Below, in pieces: positions 10,701 to 16,685 of a stretch of 34,690 bases of DNA. The stretch's first letter is position 1. Each line of letters begins with the position of its first letter. A model generated the notes under the pieces. The model was not told the origin of the DNA. It did no database searches and saw only the letters and a list, made by a program, of their open reading frames with translations. The stretch comes from Bacteroidaceae bacterium (GTDB lineage: Bacteria; Bacteroidota; Bacteroidia; Bacteroidales; Bacteroidaceae): assembly GCA_017548075.1 (NCBI GenBank), contig JAFYNL010000033.1, positions 1 through 34,690 of the forward strand, given 5' to 3'. A program made the translations under genes and the position numbers.

Positions 10701-11269
10701 AAGGCAGTCCTTTGGATGGAGCTGATGTTCGCACATTAAGCAATGTAACTCTTGAAGGCGAGACAGTGACTTTGAACTTCACCGCCGAAGGAGCTGTAAC
10801 AACTCTTACTGCAGGTACACCTTATATAATTAAATGGGAGGCTGACGACAACATCGTCGACCCCGTCTTTAATGGTGTAACTATCAACAAGACGCTTAAC
10901 GACGAGACATTCGACCTCGGCGAAGAGGAGTCTATCACCTTCAAGGGCACATACACCAAGACAACCTTCGCAGAAGCAGACAAGAGCATCCTCTTTGTAG
11001 GTGCAGACAACAAGTTGAACTATCCTCTTGCAGGTGCTACTATTGGTGCATTCCGCAGTTACTTCACACTTGCTGGCCTTACTGTTAGCGAAGCAAACGG
11101 CGTGAAGTTCTTCACAAACCTTGGTGACGATGACGATCCAACTGCTATCGTAAACATCAATGCTAAGGACAGCGACGAATGGTACGACCTCAATGGTCGC
11201 AAGCTCGCAGGCAAGCCCAGCATGAAGGGTATCTATGTGAATGGTGGACGGAAAGTCACCGTAAAATAA
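7748..11269 (+). CDS. Secreted C10-family (streptopain-like) cysteine peptidase with split FN3 / choice-of-anchor J region
   Basis: Exported cysteine protease of 1173 residues. A signal peptide (residues 1-19, ending GIWA) is followed by a Spi/C10-type propeptide region (about 25-125). The papain-like catalytic domain comes next: Cys178 in 'SATGCVATAMAQVMYY', His320 in 'GGGHEFVCDGY', and the 'FHINWGWGG' motif at 336-344. After a beta-sandwich stretch (about 390-500) an FN3 domain begins near 665. It is interrupted at about 701-884 by a module resembling choice-of-anchor J / cleaved-adhesin domains, and resumes to about 932. The end 'WYDLNGRKLAGKPSMKGIYV' plus GRKVTVK resembles C-terminal sorting or anchoring tails of Bacteroidetes exported proteins. 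All catalytic residues are present, so it should be active; the substrate is unknown. It is followed after 23 bases by the first 54-residue peptide gene. Confidence 0.9.
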   Translation: MRKLFTLLLALFCFTGIWAEDVTEGQALEQALDFLANQTTASGRPRHAQGTTPQLSLASKVSGLYVFNVKDEGGYVIVSNDDRTIPVLGFSENGKFDANNMPDNMKAWLQGYADEIAWLKQNNITTTGPKKVRSKVGSHSTTAVAPLCTSTWYQDAPYNNQCPTYNSWSGSGRSATGCVATAMAQVMYYHKWPETTTKAIPGYITYSYSMNLSSLPVTSFDWANMIDDYSGSYTTAQGTAVATLMKYCGYSVQMDYGPESGAYTEDVATALIKYFDYNANTTQFVNRSSYTYANWTDLIYHEVANSRPVVYGGMSTGGGHEFVCDGYKYQSGTDFFHINWGWGGMSDNYFVLSALDPDQQGIGGSSSTDGFHYGQDAVIGIQKSTDNGSIADISPNVINLVLNSITFSSNPSEPGAEVNVIFNVTNNSSDDYDGDLWLYLNYEGEFYPIDLQSFVIPAGETQDCIIPYTPEEADTYEFAFGYINAKGEYVVYDNMTATLTVAERTKNEYVPVYGYYCDELSRSQFIIPAANIEDMLNSTINGMTFYAAQTSVSWGAAKFDVYLSEVNSTTINSLKDWNSLEKVYAGSLSINEGKMVINFNDPYYYQGGNLLVGINQTVKGNYSSCSWYGETVNGASVGGYNTSINQQNFLPEVTFNYTAGGTPPLKKPTNLAATEISATGATISWEGTADSYNLRYRAAKGFNYDFEFAEAWTYTDFSPCTTYDGDGLKTYGIQGFDMPNANYYGSVIAFSDNSQWEAHNGNTMGAFMAAIPSEEEGGITANDDYFITPELTIASGDHFTFWARSVTTSYGLERMKVSVYGGNGTISNYLAGSASKYVEVPVDWTQYDYDLTAYAGQTIQLAINCVSADAFALLFDDIFVGDPTDDSWDATLTNVTSPYVLNGLSSETKYEVQVQSVGGENTSDWVGITFYTEEASIIEFANDVDNTELINDLDGQTCNVQLTGRTLYKDGTWNTLCLPFDVTVEGSPLDGADVRTLSNVTLEGETVTLNFTAEGAVTTLTAGTPYIIKWEADDNIVDPVFNGVTINKTLNDETFDLGEEESITFKGTYTKTTFAEADKSILFVGADNKLNYPLAGATIGAFRSYFTLAGLTVSEANGVKFFTNLGDDDDPTAIVNINAKDSDEWYDLNGRKLAGKPSMKGIYVNGGRKVTVK

Positions 11270-11281
11270 ATGAAAAGAAGG

Positions 11282-11287
11282 AGGACT
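11282..11287 (+). promoter_or_regulatory. Strong Shine-Dalgarno site of peptide 1
   Basis: A GGAGGA-type purine run lies 5-10 bases before the ATG at 11293. Bacteroidetes genes usually lack such sites, so it helps fix the start and suggests high translation of the small gene. Confidence 0.75.
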
Positions 11288-11292
11288 TAATT

Positions 11293-11457
11293 ATGAAAAA
11301 GACATATATGACGCCCATCGTGAATGTGGAAAGCGCTCAGCCAACAAACATCATCTGCGTTAGTTTCACCAGTAATACTGACCTCGAAGGTGGTGGTGGC
11401 AGCGATGGCAACGCTCATGCACATGAGAGCGATTGGGACATGTGGGGTGACGAATAA
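11293..11457 (+). CDS. 54-residue peptide of unknown function, copy 1
   Basis: Small gene 23 bases behind the C10 peptidase, with a near-ideal Shine-Dalgarno site and ATG at 11293. The product has no membrane segment or standard signal peptide. It has three parts: a polar N-terminal half beginning MKKTYMTPIV, a glycine run (LEGGGGS, residues 31-37) and an acidic, tryptophan-bearing end (ESDWDMWGDE). A second copy, identical at 47 of 54 positions, follows the next large gene. Changes are mostly conservative or in the centre, so the ends appear to be under selection. From memory, short MKKTY..P proteins with acidic W-containing ends occur in many Bacteroidales, but I know of no established function. 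Possibilities include a secreted or processed peptide, a peptidase partner, or a RiPP-like precursor; none is shown. Confidence 0.75.
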   Translation: MKKTYMTPIVNVESAQPTNIICVSFTSNTDLEGGGGSDGNAHAHESDWDMWGDE

Positions 11458-11483
11458 GAAAGATAACCTCATCTCTGTAAACA

Positions 11484-11521
11484 AGGCGTGGCTAGTTGCA
11501 AAACTAGCCACGCTTAGTTTT
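11484..11521 (+). terminator. Terminator after peptide 1
   Basis: A perfect 12-bp stem, GCGTGGCTAGTT (11486-11497) with AACTAGCCACGC (11502-11513), loop gcaa, then a T-rich stretch. It closes the peptidase-peptide transcription unit. The rest of the gap up to 11650 shows no gene; a second partial copy of the GCGTGG word with GAGCGTTTTTT occurs near 11552-11567. Confidence 0.9.
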
Positions 11522-11650
11522 ATAATTAGGCACGTCTAGTTGAGCAAATAGGCGTGGAGCGTTTTTTAGCCCAAAACCGCATGTTTATGCAAGCAAAAGC
11601 GCAATATGCAACTTTATTAGCCTTTATCCTAACGAAAACATGCAGCATGC

Positions 11651-11681
11651 TTGCCAGTTTCCTTAAAAAGTCTTACTTTTG
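11651..11681 (+). promoter_or_regulatory. Promoter of the second cassette
   Basis: TTG (11651-11653), a 20-base spacer and TACTTTTG (11674-11681) fit the Bacteroidetes consensus. The leader to the ATG at 11755 is about 65 bases. The second cassette is thus an independent transcription unit. Confidence 0.75.
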
Positions 11682-11754
11682 TTGCCAGTTTTTCACATAA
11701 AACGGCTATTGTATAACTAAACTAATAATAATGTTTAACTAAAGTTTTAGCTAC

Positions 11755-14040
11755 ATGAAACAGAAAACTACTTTATTCACGAAAGCATCATTGACGCTTT
11801 TCGCAGTGTTCTTTAGCTTTGCTGGAGCAAGAGCACAACAGGCTTTACCTTATGAGTATGGCTTTGAGGACAACGATTTGTCAAATGACGGCTGGGTACT
11901 TCAGGGAGCTACCAGCAGCAGCACCTGTATTGAAACAGAAACAAATGCAGCACATAATGGGACACATGGCTTTGTGTTCTATTATTCTGAACAGAACGCG
12001 TACCTTATCTCGCCATTACTGACAGGTGGTGAAAAAGGTATTAACGTTTCCTTTTATTACGGGGAATACTCAAACGCTTACGGCGACGAGCAGTTCCAAG
12101 TTGGTTATACTACCGATGAAACGGTTACCGATGCAAGTGAATTCACCTACGGAGACATCATAACAGCTTCAGTAGATTGGCAAGAATATACAAGCACATT
12201 CCCTGCAGGAACCAAGCGCATTGCCATCAAGTATATTTTTGGCGACCACTGGTATTTCTATCTTGACGACTTCAGCTTTATTGGTGCAGAGGTGCCCACC
12301 AACATAACTGCAAAGGATATAACGACAACTTCTGCAACCATTAGTTGGACAGGCATTGCCGACAGCTATAACCTCCGTTATGCTAGTGACGAATCTGAAT
12401 GGGTTACTGTGAACAATGTCACAAGTCCATATACTATCGAGGGACTTACACCTGGAACCACATATAAGGTTCAAGTTCAGGGCGTATTTAGTGAGGGAAC
12501 AAGTGCATGGGCCAAAGCCACTACCTTCACCACTCTCAGCACCAACCCCGTTCCTTCCAACATCGAAGCTGACCTTGCTGCTGATGGCGCAGCTCTCACA
12601 TGGGAAGGCAAAGGCGACAGCTACAAGGTAAGATACAGAGTCCCAAGCGAAAAGGTCTACAGTTTTCTCGAGGATTTTGAGGGTCTTACAGACGGTGCCC
12701 TTCCCGAAGGCTGGATTGCTATTGATAGCGATGCCGACGGCAACAACTGGTTAACTCATACTAATACTGGTTCAGGAAACTATAATACTGTTTCTGGAAA
12801 TGGTGTTGCAATTTCTGCCAGCTATGATAGTGAAACTACTTCAGCTTTGACTCCTGACAACTGGCTGATTACTCCTAAACTCACCCTCAAGGGTACAATG
12901 AGTGTATGGTTGTGCGGACAGGATGCAAGTTGGGCAGGCGAGCACTTTGCTATCTATCTCTCTACTACAGGCAATGACATTGCTGATTTCACCACCGTAT
13001 TGGTTCCTGAGTCAATAACTACCGGCAATTATGTAGAGTATACTGCCGACCTTAGTGCTTATGAAGGTCAAGAGGGTTACATCGCTATCCGTCACTTCAA
13101 CATTACAGATATGTTCTGGCTCGATCTTGATGATTTCGGTCTCTACGAAACTGTTTCCGAAGATTGGACAGAAGTGGCTGTTACAGATGCCACTGCCACT
13201 ATCAGCGGTCTTGCTACCAACAGCACTTACGAGTATCAGATTCAAAGCATAAAGGAGGGTGAGGAAGCATCCGAATGGAGCGAGCTTAACGAATTCGCTC
13301 TCGTGACTCTCAACTGCGATGGTGACAACACGGACCTGATTAACAAGTTTGACGGCAAGTTCGCTCACGTTACGCTTGCAAATCGCACCTTCTTCCAGGA
13401 CGGCACTTGGAACACTATCGTCCTGCCCTTCAACCTTGATCCGGATCAAATTGCAGCTTCTCCGCTTGCTGATGCCGATGTACGCATATTCGAAGGAAGT
13501 TCTGTCAACGACAACACTGTAACGCTGAACTTCACAGCAGAAGGCGAAGCCCTTACTTATTATGGTGGAAACACATATTATGGTGGTCTGCCTTACATCG
13601 TGAAGTGGACAAACGGCACTGGCATCGAGAATCCTGCATTTGCAAATGTAACCATTACCAACGCCGATTACAGCTCTGGCGACTCATCAGGCGATGTTCA
13701 AATCCAATTCTATGGTTTATATGACTCATATACGTTCGGGGCTGACAACACCAGCTTCCTCTTCGTTGGTGCTGACAACAAGCTGAACTATCCTCTTGCA
13801 GGTGCTACCATCGGCGCAACCCGTGGCTACTTCGCACTTATCGGCGTTACAGCTGGCGAAGGAAGCGGTGCTAAGCAGTTCGTCATGAACTTTGGTGATG
13901 AAGATCCAACTGCTATCGCAAACATCAGCAGCGCTAAGGAAAGCAGCGAATGGTATGACCTCAATGGTCGCAAGCTCGCAGGCAAGCCCAGCATGAAGGG
14001 TATCTATGTGAATGGTGGACGTAAAGTCACCATTAAGTGA
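11755..14040 (+). CDS. Secreted FN3 / choice-of-anchor J adhesin-like protein, C10-cassette paralogue without the peptidase
   Basis: Exported protein of 761 residues. It has a signal peptide (about 1-28, ending AGARAQ), then a choice-of-anchor J-like beta-sandwich (about 29-178, starting 'LPYEYGFEDNDLSNDGW'). A complete FN3 domain follows (about 179-262). A second FN3 (from 266) is interrupted at about 303-470 by another anchor-J-like module ('FLEDFEGLTDGALPEGW') and resumes to about 515. The C-terminal ~240 residues are clearly paralogous to those of the C10 peptidase next door, with shared 'DGTWNT', 'VTLNFTAEG' and 'GADNKLNYPLAGATIGA'. The last ~30 residues are nearly identical, also at DNA level. 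There is no catalytic motif; a surface adhesin or binding role is an inference. A 54-residue peptide gene follows. Confidence 0.85.
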   Translation: MKQKTTLFTKASLTLFAVFFSFAGARAQQALPYEYGFEDNDLSNDGWVLQGATSSSTCIETETNAAHNGTHGFVFYYSEQNAYLISPLLTGGEKGINVSFYYGEYSNAYGDEQFQVGYTTDETVTDASEFTYGDIITASVDWQEYTSTFPAGTKRIAIKYIFGDHWYFYLDDFSFIGAEVPTNITAKDITTTSATISWTGIADSYNLRYASDESEWVTVNNVTSPYTIEGLTPGTTYKVQVQGVFSEGTSAWAKATTFTTLSTNPVPSNIEADLAADGAALTWEGKGDSYKVRYRVPSEKVYSFLEDFEGLTDGALPEGWIAIDSDADGNNWLTHTNTGSGNYNTVSGNGVAISASYDSETTSALTPDNWLITPKLTLKGTMSVWLCGQDASWAGEHFAIYLSTTGNDIADFTTVLVPESITTGNYVEYTADLSAYEGQEGYIAIRHFNITDMFWLDLDDFGLYETVSEDWTEVAVTDATATISGLATNSTYEYQIQSIKEGEEASEWSELNEFALVTLNCDGDNTDLINKFDGKFAHVTLANRTFFQDGTWNTIVLPFNLDPDQIAASPLADADVRIFEGSSVNDNTVTLNFTAEGEALTYYGGNTYYGGLPYIVKWTNGTGIENPAFANVTITNADYSSGDSSGDVQIQFYGLYDSYTFGADNTSFLFVGADNKLNYPLAGATIGATRGYFALIGVTAGEGSGAKQFVMNFGDEDPTAIANISSAKESSEWYDLNGRKLAGKPSMKGIYVNGGRKVTIK

Positions 14041-14052
14041 GAATAAATGAGA

Positions 14053-14084
14053 GTTCGCTCGCGCTCTCTTGAGTGCGAGTGAAC
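14053..14084 (+). other. Hairpin between the adhesin-like gene and peptide 2
   Basis: GTTCGCTCGC (14053-14062) pairs with GCGAGTGAAC (14075-14084) over 10 positions with one G-T pair and a 12-base loop, and no T tract follows. It is absent from the otherwise similar junction of the first cassette. It may stabilise or separate the upstream message from the peptide message. Confidence 0.6.
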
Positions 14085-14130
14085 CTAAACAAAACTCAAT
14101 ACAATCATTTAATAAATGGAGGACTTAAAT

Positions 14131-14295
14131 ATGAAAAAGACATATATGACGCCCATCGTGAATATAGAAAGCGCTCAACCAACAAACATCATCTGCGTTA
14201 GTTTCGACAGCAATGTCGGCCTCGAAGATGGTGGTGGCAGCAATGGCAACGCCCATGCACCTGAGAGCGATTGGGACATGTGGGGTGACGAATAA
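14131..14295 (+). CDS. 54-residue peptide of unknown function, copy 2
   Basis: Paralogue of the small gene at 11293-11457: same length, 47 of 54 residues identical. The differences are V12I, T26D, T29V, D30G, G33D, D38N and H44P. The same Shine-Dalgarno run (GGAGGA) stands 7 bases before the ATG, and the flanking GGAGGACTTAA is conserved too. The GGG run (34-36) and the acidic DWDMW end are unchanged. It lies 90 bases behind the adhesin-like gene, separated by a hairpin. The duplication of both the large-gene tail and the peptide indicates that they moved or were copied as a unit. Function is unknown. Confidence 0.75.
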   Translation: MKKTYMTPIVNIESAQPTNIICVSFDSNVGLEDGGGSNGNAHAPESDWDMWGDE

Positions 14296-14322
14296 ACCAA
14301 CGATTCGTCTCTTCAAAAAACA

Positions 14323-14397
14323 ACCCCAGTGAAGTTGGCAAACATCACGTGTGAAGTTGACGAAGTTCACACGTGATGTTTGCCAACGACGCTAGGG
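14323..14397. repeat. Intergenic repeat block C: perfect 22-bp inverted repeat
   Basis: The arms 14334-14355 and 14366-14387 are perfect 22-base inverted repeats around a 10-base loop. The outer part is GTTGGCAAAC / GTTTGCCAAC, shared with the other repeat blocks. The inner part is ATCACGTGTGAA rather than the usual TTAACGTGTTA. The flanks (CCCCAGTG on the left, CGCTAGGG on the right) continue as an imperfect inverted repeat. It lies between peptide 2 and the following terminator. Confidence 0.9.
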
Positions 14398-14403
14398 TCA
14401 TTT

Positions 14404-14452
14404 AAAAACGCAGCACGCTTAATTCAACGATTAGGCGTGCTGCGTTTATTTT
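14404..14452. terminator. Bidirectional terminator between peptide 2 and panD
   Basis: AACGCAGCACGC (14407-14418) pairs perfectly with GCGTGCTGCGTT (14435-14446). It is flanked by an A run on the left and TATTTTT on the right, so it can stop transcription from both converging units. Confidence 0.9.
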
Positions 14453-14467
14453 TGCTTCTGCAAGCGT

Positions 14468-14809
14468 TTACAAACGGTTGTTTTTAGGGAAGACAACTTT
14501 GGGTTTGAAAGTGCGAGCCTCCTCGAAGTCCATCAGGGCATAAGAGATGATAATAATGGTATCGCCCACAAGGACTTTACGAGCCGCAGCACCATTGAGG
14601 CAGATACAACCTGAGCCTCGTTCACCACGAATGACGTAGGTCTCGAACCTCTCGCCATTGTTATTGTTCACCACTTGCACTTTCTCGCCTGCAATAAGGC
14701 CTGCAGCATCCATCAAATCTTCATCGATAGTGATGCTACCCATGTAGTTGAGATTGGCCTCAGTAACAGTGACCATGTGCAACTTTGACTTCAAAACTTC
14801 TATCATCAT
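14468..14809 (-). CDS. panD: Aspartate 1-decarboxylase
   Basis: Makes beta-alanine from L-aspartate for pantothenate and coenzyme A synthesis. The product is a 113-residue proenzyme. The self-processing site is Gly24-Ser25 in 'NYMGSITID'; Ser25 becomes the pyruvoyl group. Other family marks are '[12 protein letters not shown]', '[14 protein letters not shown]' and 'LNGAAARK'. Length is normal for the family. It begins 5 bases after the panC stop codon, so panC-panD form an operon whose products make the two halves of the last pantothenate step. It is convergent with the peptide cassette. Confidence 0.97.
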   Translation of the reverse strand: MMIEVLKSKLHMVTVTEANLNYMGSITIDEDLMDAAGLIAGEKVQVVNNNNGERFETYVIRGERGSGCICLNGAAARKVLVGDTIIIISYALMDFEEARTFKPKVVFPKNNRL

Positions 14810-14814
14810 GGTAT

Positions 14815-15657
14815 TTAAATGTATCTGATATGGTCAATGAGTCGGATGGGTTTCGAGCCGCAGAAGACGGTTATGCAGCCAACGATGCTCTGAGCATCAT
14901 CCCAAGAGTTCACATCTGCCAAGCTGTCGCCATCTACGATGCTGAAGTATTGTACTTCCAGGCCTGGGATTTTGTTGATTTCATCCACTACATAATCATG
15001 CGTCTGCTGAACCGTAAGTCCAAGCGAACGACTCTCATTCAATATACGATATATGTTTGCCGCCGTAACTCTCTCTTTTTTAGTAAGTAATGTGTTGCGG
15101 CTACTCAATGCAAGACCATCATCCTGACGAACTACAGGACAGGGAACAATCTGCAACTTAAAGCCCAAATCCTCTACCATTCGGCGGATAACGGCAATCT
15201 GCTGATAGTCCTTCTCCCCGAAGTATGCGCGATCTGGCTCCACATACGAGAAGAGCTTGCTCACAATCTGGCAGACTCCATTGAAATGGCCAGGACGCAT
15301 CGCCCCCTCCATCACGCTGTCGGTAGGAGGATAGCTGAATTGTCTGGTGTCTGGTTCAGGATAGATTTCCTTTACACTTGGAGCAAACACAATGTCTGCG
15401 CCACACTCCTCAAGTAGTTGACAATCAGCGTCGAGGGTACGAGGATAGCGTTCCAAATCCTTTGGATCGTTGAACTGTGTGGGATTGAGGAAAACGCTTA
15501 CTACTGTAACGTCATTCTCCTTCACACTTCTCCTGACAAGCGATGCGTGTCCTTCATGCAAGGCTCCCATCGTTGGAACGAGTCCGATAGTCTGTCCTTT
15601 GCTACGATGCAAAGCCAAACTTTTGCGGAGTTGAGAGATGTTGTTAATAACTTCCAT
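14815..15657 (-). CDS. panC: Pantothenate synthetase (pantoate--beta-alanine ligase)
   Basis: ATP-dependent condensation of pantoate with beta-alanine, cytosolic, 280 residues. The nucleotide-binding HIGH-type motif is in '[17 protein letters not shown]' (about 26-42), and the KMSKS-like loop is in '[12 protein letters not shown]'. 'FFGEKDYQQ'-type sequence is present as 'YFGEKDYQQ'. It is the first gene of panC-panD. It is divergent from the GT5-like gene; a weak promoter match lies upstream. Nothing unusual is seen. Confidence 0.97.
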   Translation of the reverse strand: MEVINNISQLRKSLALHRSKGQTIGLVPTMGALHEGHASLVRRSVKENDVTVVSVFLNPTQFNDPKDLERYPRTLDADCQLLEECGADIVFAPSVKEIYPEPDTRQFSYPPTDSVMEGAMRPGHFNGVCQIVSKLFSYVEPDRAYFGEKDYQQIAVIRRMVEDLGFKLQIVPCPVVRQDDGLALSSRNTLLTKKERVTAANIYRILNESRSLGLTVQQTHDYVVDEINKIPGLEVQYFSIVDGDSLADVNSWDDAQSIVGCITVFCGSKPIRLIDHIRYI

Positions 15658-15677
15658 GCTTTTAACAGAAAATCGTG

Positions 15678-15708
15678 CAAAGTAACACAGTTTTTGTGAA
15701 ATAAGAAA
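15678..15708 (-). promoter_or_regulatory. Possible panCD promoter
   Basis: On the minus strand TTACTTTG (15678-15685) with TTTC 19 bases upstream is a degraded match to TTTG/TAnnTTTG. It is the best candidate in the intergenic space, but clearly weaker than the other promoters here. Confidence 0.4.
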
Positions 15709-15758
15709 GCATTCCGTGCATTTTTATTCTAAAATGTGTGAAAAGACGCAAAATTTCA

Positions 15759-15788
15759 TTGTTATTTGCGAAAATAATCGTATCTTTG
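15759..15788 (+). promoter_or_regulatory. Promoter of the GT5-like / DUF4270 unit
   Basis: TTG (15759-15761), a 19-base spacer and TATCTTTG (15781-15788) make a good Bacteroidetes-type promoter about 25 bases before the ATG. No other such promoter was found up to the MATE gene, so it may drive a long unit. Confidence 0.75.
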
Positions 15789-15813
15789 CGTAGATATTAT
15801 AGCCTTTAGCGAA

Positions 15814-16650
15814 ATGACCAAAGCCAAGAAGATACTCTTCGTCACACAAGAGATGCTGCCTTTTGTGCCCGAAACCGATATGGCTACGATGGGCAGATAC
15901 CTGCCTCAGGCAGTTCAAGAAAAAAGCAGGGAAATACGTTCTTTCATGCCCAAATGGGGCATCATAAACGAACGTCGTAACCAACTGCACGAAGTCATCA
16001 GGCTGAGCGGCATAAACATCGTGGTTGACGACACCGACCACCCGCTCGTCATCAAAGTGGCTAGCATCACGGCTGCCCGAATGCAAATCTATTTCATCGA
16101 CAACGACGACTTCTTCACAGGACGGAAGATGGCAACGGATGCCGAAGGAAAGGAGTATGAAGACAATGCCGAACGAGCAGCCTTCTATGCTCGAGGCGTG
16201 CTGGAAACTATTAAGAAACTCAAGTGGTCGCCCGACATCATACATTGTCAGGGTTGGATGGGCAGCTTCCTTCCACTCTACATCAAGACAGCTTATGCCG
16301 AAGAGCCATCGTTCCGCGACTGCCGAGTTATCTATACACCTTCCACGCAGGTACTTTCTTCTCCCGTTCCAGCAAATATGGACGGCATCATCGCCTTCCG
16401 AAATGCCACCATCTCTGCAACAAGAGGACTGGGTGAGAAGAAGCTCGTTCCCCTGCTCAACAAGCTTGGCATCAAGTATGCAGACGGCATCGGATTCCTC
16501 GCAGAGAACGAAGAGCTAACGAAATATGCAGAAAGTCTTGGCAAACCTTGTCTGCAACCAGTCAGCACGGAAGATTATGGCATCCACTACCCCACTTTCT
16601 ACGACACCATTTGGAACATCGGAAGAGTGGAAGACGAGGATTCAATTTAA
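15814..16650 (+). CDS. Glycogen/starch-synthase-like half protein (GT5 N-terminal domain only)
   Basis: A 278-residue protein resembling the N-terminal Rossmann half of GT5 glycogen synthases: 'KILFVTQEMLPF' at the start and 'PDIIHCQGWMGSFLPLYIKTAY' matching the family's 'D.IH..DW....PLY' region. Two catalytic requirements are missing. The KxGGL ADP-glucose motif is replaced by PETDM at residues 19-23. The entire C-terminal GT-B half is absent, since full GT5 enzymes have about 470-500 residues. The open frame is clean with its own promoter, so it looks like a stable family form and not a fresh truncation. It precedes a DUF4270 lipoprotein by 35 bases; from memory this pair is common in Bacteroidetes. 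A binding or regulatory role seems likelier than glucan synthesis. Confidence 0.85.
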   Translation: MTKAKKILFVTQEMLPFVPETDMATMGRYLPQAVQEKSREIRSFMPKWGIINERRNQLHEVIRLSGINIVVDDTDHPLVIKVASITAARMQIYFIDNDDFFTGRKMATDAEGKEYEDNAERAAFYARGVLETIKKLKWSPDIIHCQGWMGSFLPLYIKTAYAEEPSFRDCRVIYTPSTQVLSSPVPANMDGIIAFRNATISATRGLGEKKLVPLLNKLGIKYADGIGFLAENEELTKYAESLGKPCLQPVSTEDYGIHYPTFYDTIWNIGRVEDEDSI

Positions 16651-16685
16651 TCGGTTCCGCTTTCCTAAACGTACATTAAACACAC

